A stretch of 23,277 nucleotides of DNA, taken from Chara braunii. Lineage: Eukaryota; Streptophyta; Charophyceae; Charales; Characeae. Location of the stretch: positions 1,487,364 through 1,510,640 of the forward strand of contig BFEA01000214.1 of assembly GCA_003427395.1 (NCBI GenBank). Direction: 5' to 3'. The translations under genes were made by a program, and so were the position numbers. The notes under the pieces were generated by a model. The model had not been told where the DNA came from and did no database searches. It was given only the letters and a program-made list of their open reading frames with translations. Below are positions 21,990-23,277 of the stretch, in pieces (positions within the stretch are counted from its first letter, which is position 1; every line of letters begins with the position of its first letter).

Positions 21990-23277
21990 TCGCTTCCTTC
22001 CGAGGTTGGTTCCTCCCTCTGTGATTGCATCGCCCCTGATGACCCCCCTCTCTCTTGCAGACTGAGTACTCCCCGTTGACCCTACCTCCCGCCTCTGTTC
22101 GGGTTCTGCACTAAACCCGGTGAACAAGTGGTCTCTTAACTGTGTCAGTCTCCCTGCCTGAGGGCTGGTCCACGGAACACCATTTATATCACAGAACGTC
22201 CTCTGGGAGGCTGTTGATTAATCCCTCGTGAAACTGACAGGACATTGACTGACTGATTGGGTATGTTGTCCATCTCTGATATCCCGTTTGTGACGACTCC
22301 CTCTCCCTCTTTCTTGCAGACTGACGACTTGTTGACCCTGACTCCTGCCTCTGCCCGGGTTCTGCTCAATTATACCCGGTGAACAATAGGATGGTCCCTG
22401 CTCAACTGTGTCAGTCTCCACCGCCCAAGGGTTTCGAGGAAAACCACACCACTTGTATCACAGAACATGTCACAGAACATGCCCCCCTTTCTTCCCGTTC
22501 TCACACCTTCCCATCCTGCCCGAGGTTGATCCCTGCCGTCTGTGATACCCCCTTTGTGATGCCTCCCTGTTCTTGCAGACTGACCACGCCCAGTTTACCC
22601 TGCCTCTCGCCTCCGCCCGGGTTCTGCTCAATCATACCCGGTCGGAAATTGGATGCTCATGCTGCTCGACTGTGTCAGTCTCCACCTCCCGAGGGATCAA
22701 GGAAAACCACTTGTATCACAGAACACGTCTTGGGAGTGATTAATCCACACCTTCCCATCCTGCCGAGGTCGATCCCTGCCGTCTGTGATATCCCCTTTGT
22801 GATGCCTCCCTCCTCCTTGCAGACTGACCAATCCCAGTCAAGCCTGCCTCCTGCCTCTGCCCGGGTTCTGCTCAATCATAATGGAAGTTCACGCTGCTCG
22901 ACCGTGTCAGTCTCCACCTCCCGAGGGATCACGGAAAACCACTTGTATCACAGAACACGTCTTGGGAGTGATTAACCCACACCTTCCCATCCTGCCGAGG
23001 TCGATGCATGCCGTCTGTGATATCCCCTTTGTGATGCCTCCCTCTTCTTGCAGACTGACCACTCCCGGTTGCCCCTGCCTCCTGCCTATGCCCGGGTTCT
23101 GCTCAATCATACCCGGTGAACAATTGGATGCTTGCGCTGCTCAACTGTGTCAGTCTCCACCGCCCGAGGGATCAAGGAATACCACTTGTATCACAGAACA
23201 CATCTTGGAAGTGATTAATCCCTCGTGAAGTTGACAAGGCTCTGCACCTTGTAGGCTTGTACACAACATGTCCTCCT
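21990..23277 (+). repeat. Satellite-like tandem array, about 230-260-bp unit, at least five copies
   Basis: CTTGCAGACTGA (or GACC) recurs at 22054, 22313, 22572, 22816 and 23047. Units share GCCCGGGTTCTGCTCAAT, GTGTCAGTCTCC, ATCACAGAAC, GATTAATCC and TGATATCCCCTTTGTGA. Spacings are 259, 259, 244 and 231 bp. The array reaches the window edge. Open frames inside it shift between units and are not credible genes. Confidence 0.93.

Larger units (their letters stand above)
19659..21990 (+). other. 3' UTR and downstream flank
   Basis: No coding region is recognised. ATTAAA at 19894-19899 is a possible polyadenylation signal, about 235 bp after the stop. A TATATATAAG string lies at about 19720. The rest contains a CT microsatellite, a SINE and short tandem repeats (ATTCTGGACACAAGGACAAG at 21713 and 21759, with relatives to 21935). 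Confidence 0.5.

Noticed and set aside
22379-23228. Overlapping ORFs of 198 and 115 residues in the 3' array
   Set aside because: They are made of satellite units whose lengths are not all multiples of three, so the same sequence appears in different frames. No recognisable domain.

Overview
This is a eukaryotic nuclear window holding one large split gene on the + strand, with no bacterial or organellar features. Joining seven exons gives a protein of about 1228 residues. Its domains in order are PB1, a tryptophan/glycine (WG/GW) repeat region, a proline-rich stretch, a helical stretch, a ZZ zinc finger, the four-tryptophan (FW/NBR1) domain, an acidic linker, UBA1 and UBA2. This order, with two C-terminal UBA domains and a reduced ZZ finger, is the plant-type NBR1/Joka2 selective autophagy receptor. 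One gene with 1-5 kb introns, heavy microsatellite and minisatellite content and tRNA-derived SINEs suggests a large, repeat-rich streptophyte genome. A charophyte such as Chara is my best guess, but that is inference from style, not an identification.

Layout. Positions 1-1088 are 5' flank and probable 5' UTR, with a 47-bp-arm hairpin at 214-329. Exon 1 (1089-1139) is tiny and encodes the first PB1 strand. Intron 1 (5.36 kb) holds GA microsatellites, SINE relics and minisatellites. Exon 2 (6502-8171) encodes the rest of PB1, the WG repeats and half of the ZZ finger. Exon 3 (9643-9781) finishes ZZ. Exons 4 (13870-14181) and 5 (16015-16164) make the FW domain. Exon 6 (17163-18395) holds the acidic linker and UBA1. 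Exon 7 (19527-19658) holds UBA2 and the stop. From 19659 to the end there is 3' flank with a CT microsatellite, a SINE and a roughly 245-bp satellite array that runs off the window.

All six exon junctions keep the reading frame (phases 0, 2, 0, 0, 0, 0) and use GT-AG sites. PB1 should polymerise the receptor, UBA2 should bind ubiquitin, FW should recruit cargo or partners, and a LIR should bind ATG8. Here the expected LIR between the UBAs is degenerate.

The points most worth a second look are these: the Argonaute-hook-like WG/GW array inside an autophagy receptor; the missing canonical LIR together with duplicated YLSL candidates; duplicated splice sites at both ends of intron 3; and two near-perfect hairpins that resemble miRNA precursors or small MITEs. 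One probable assembly artefact lies at 10760-10926.
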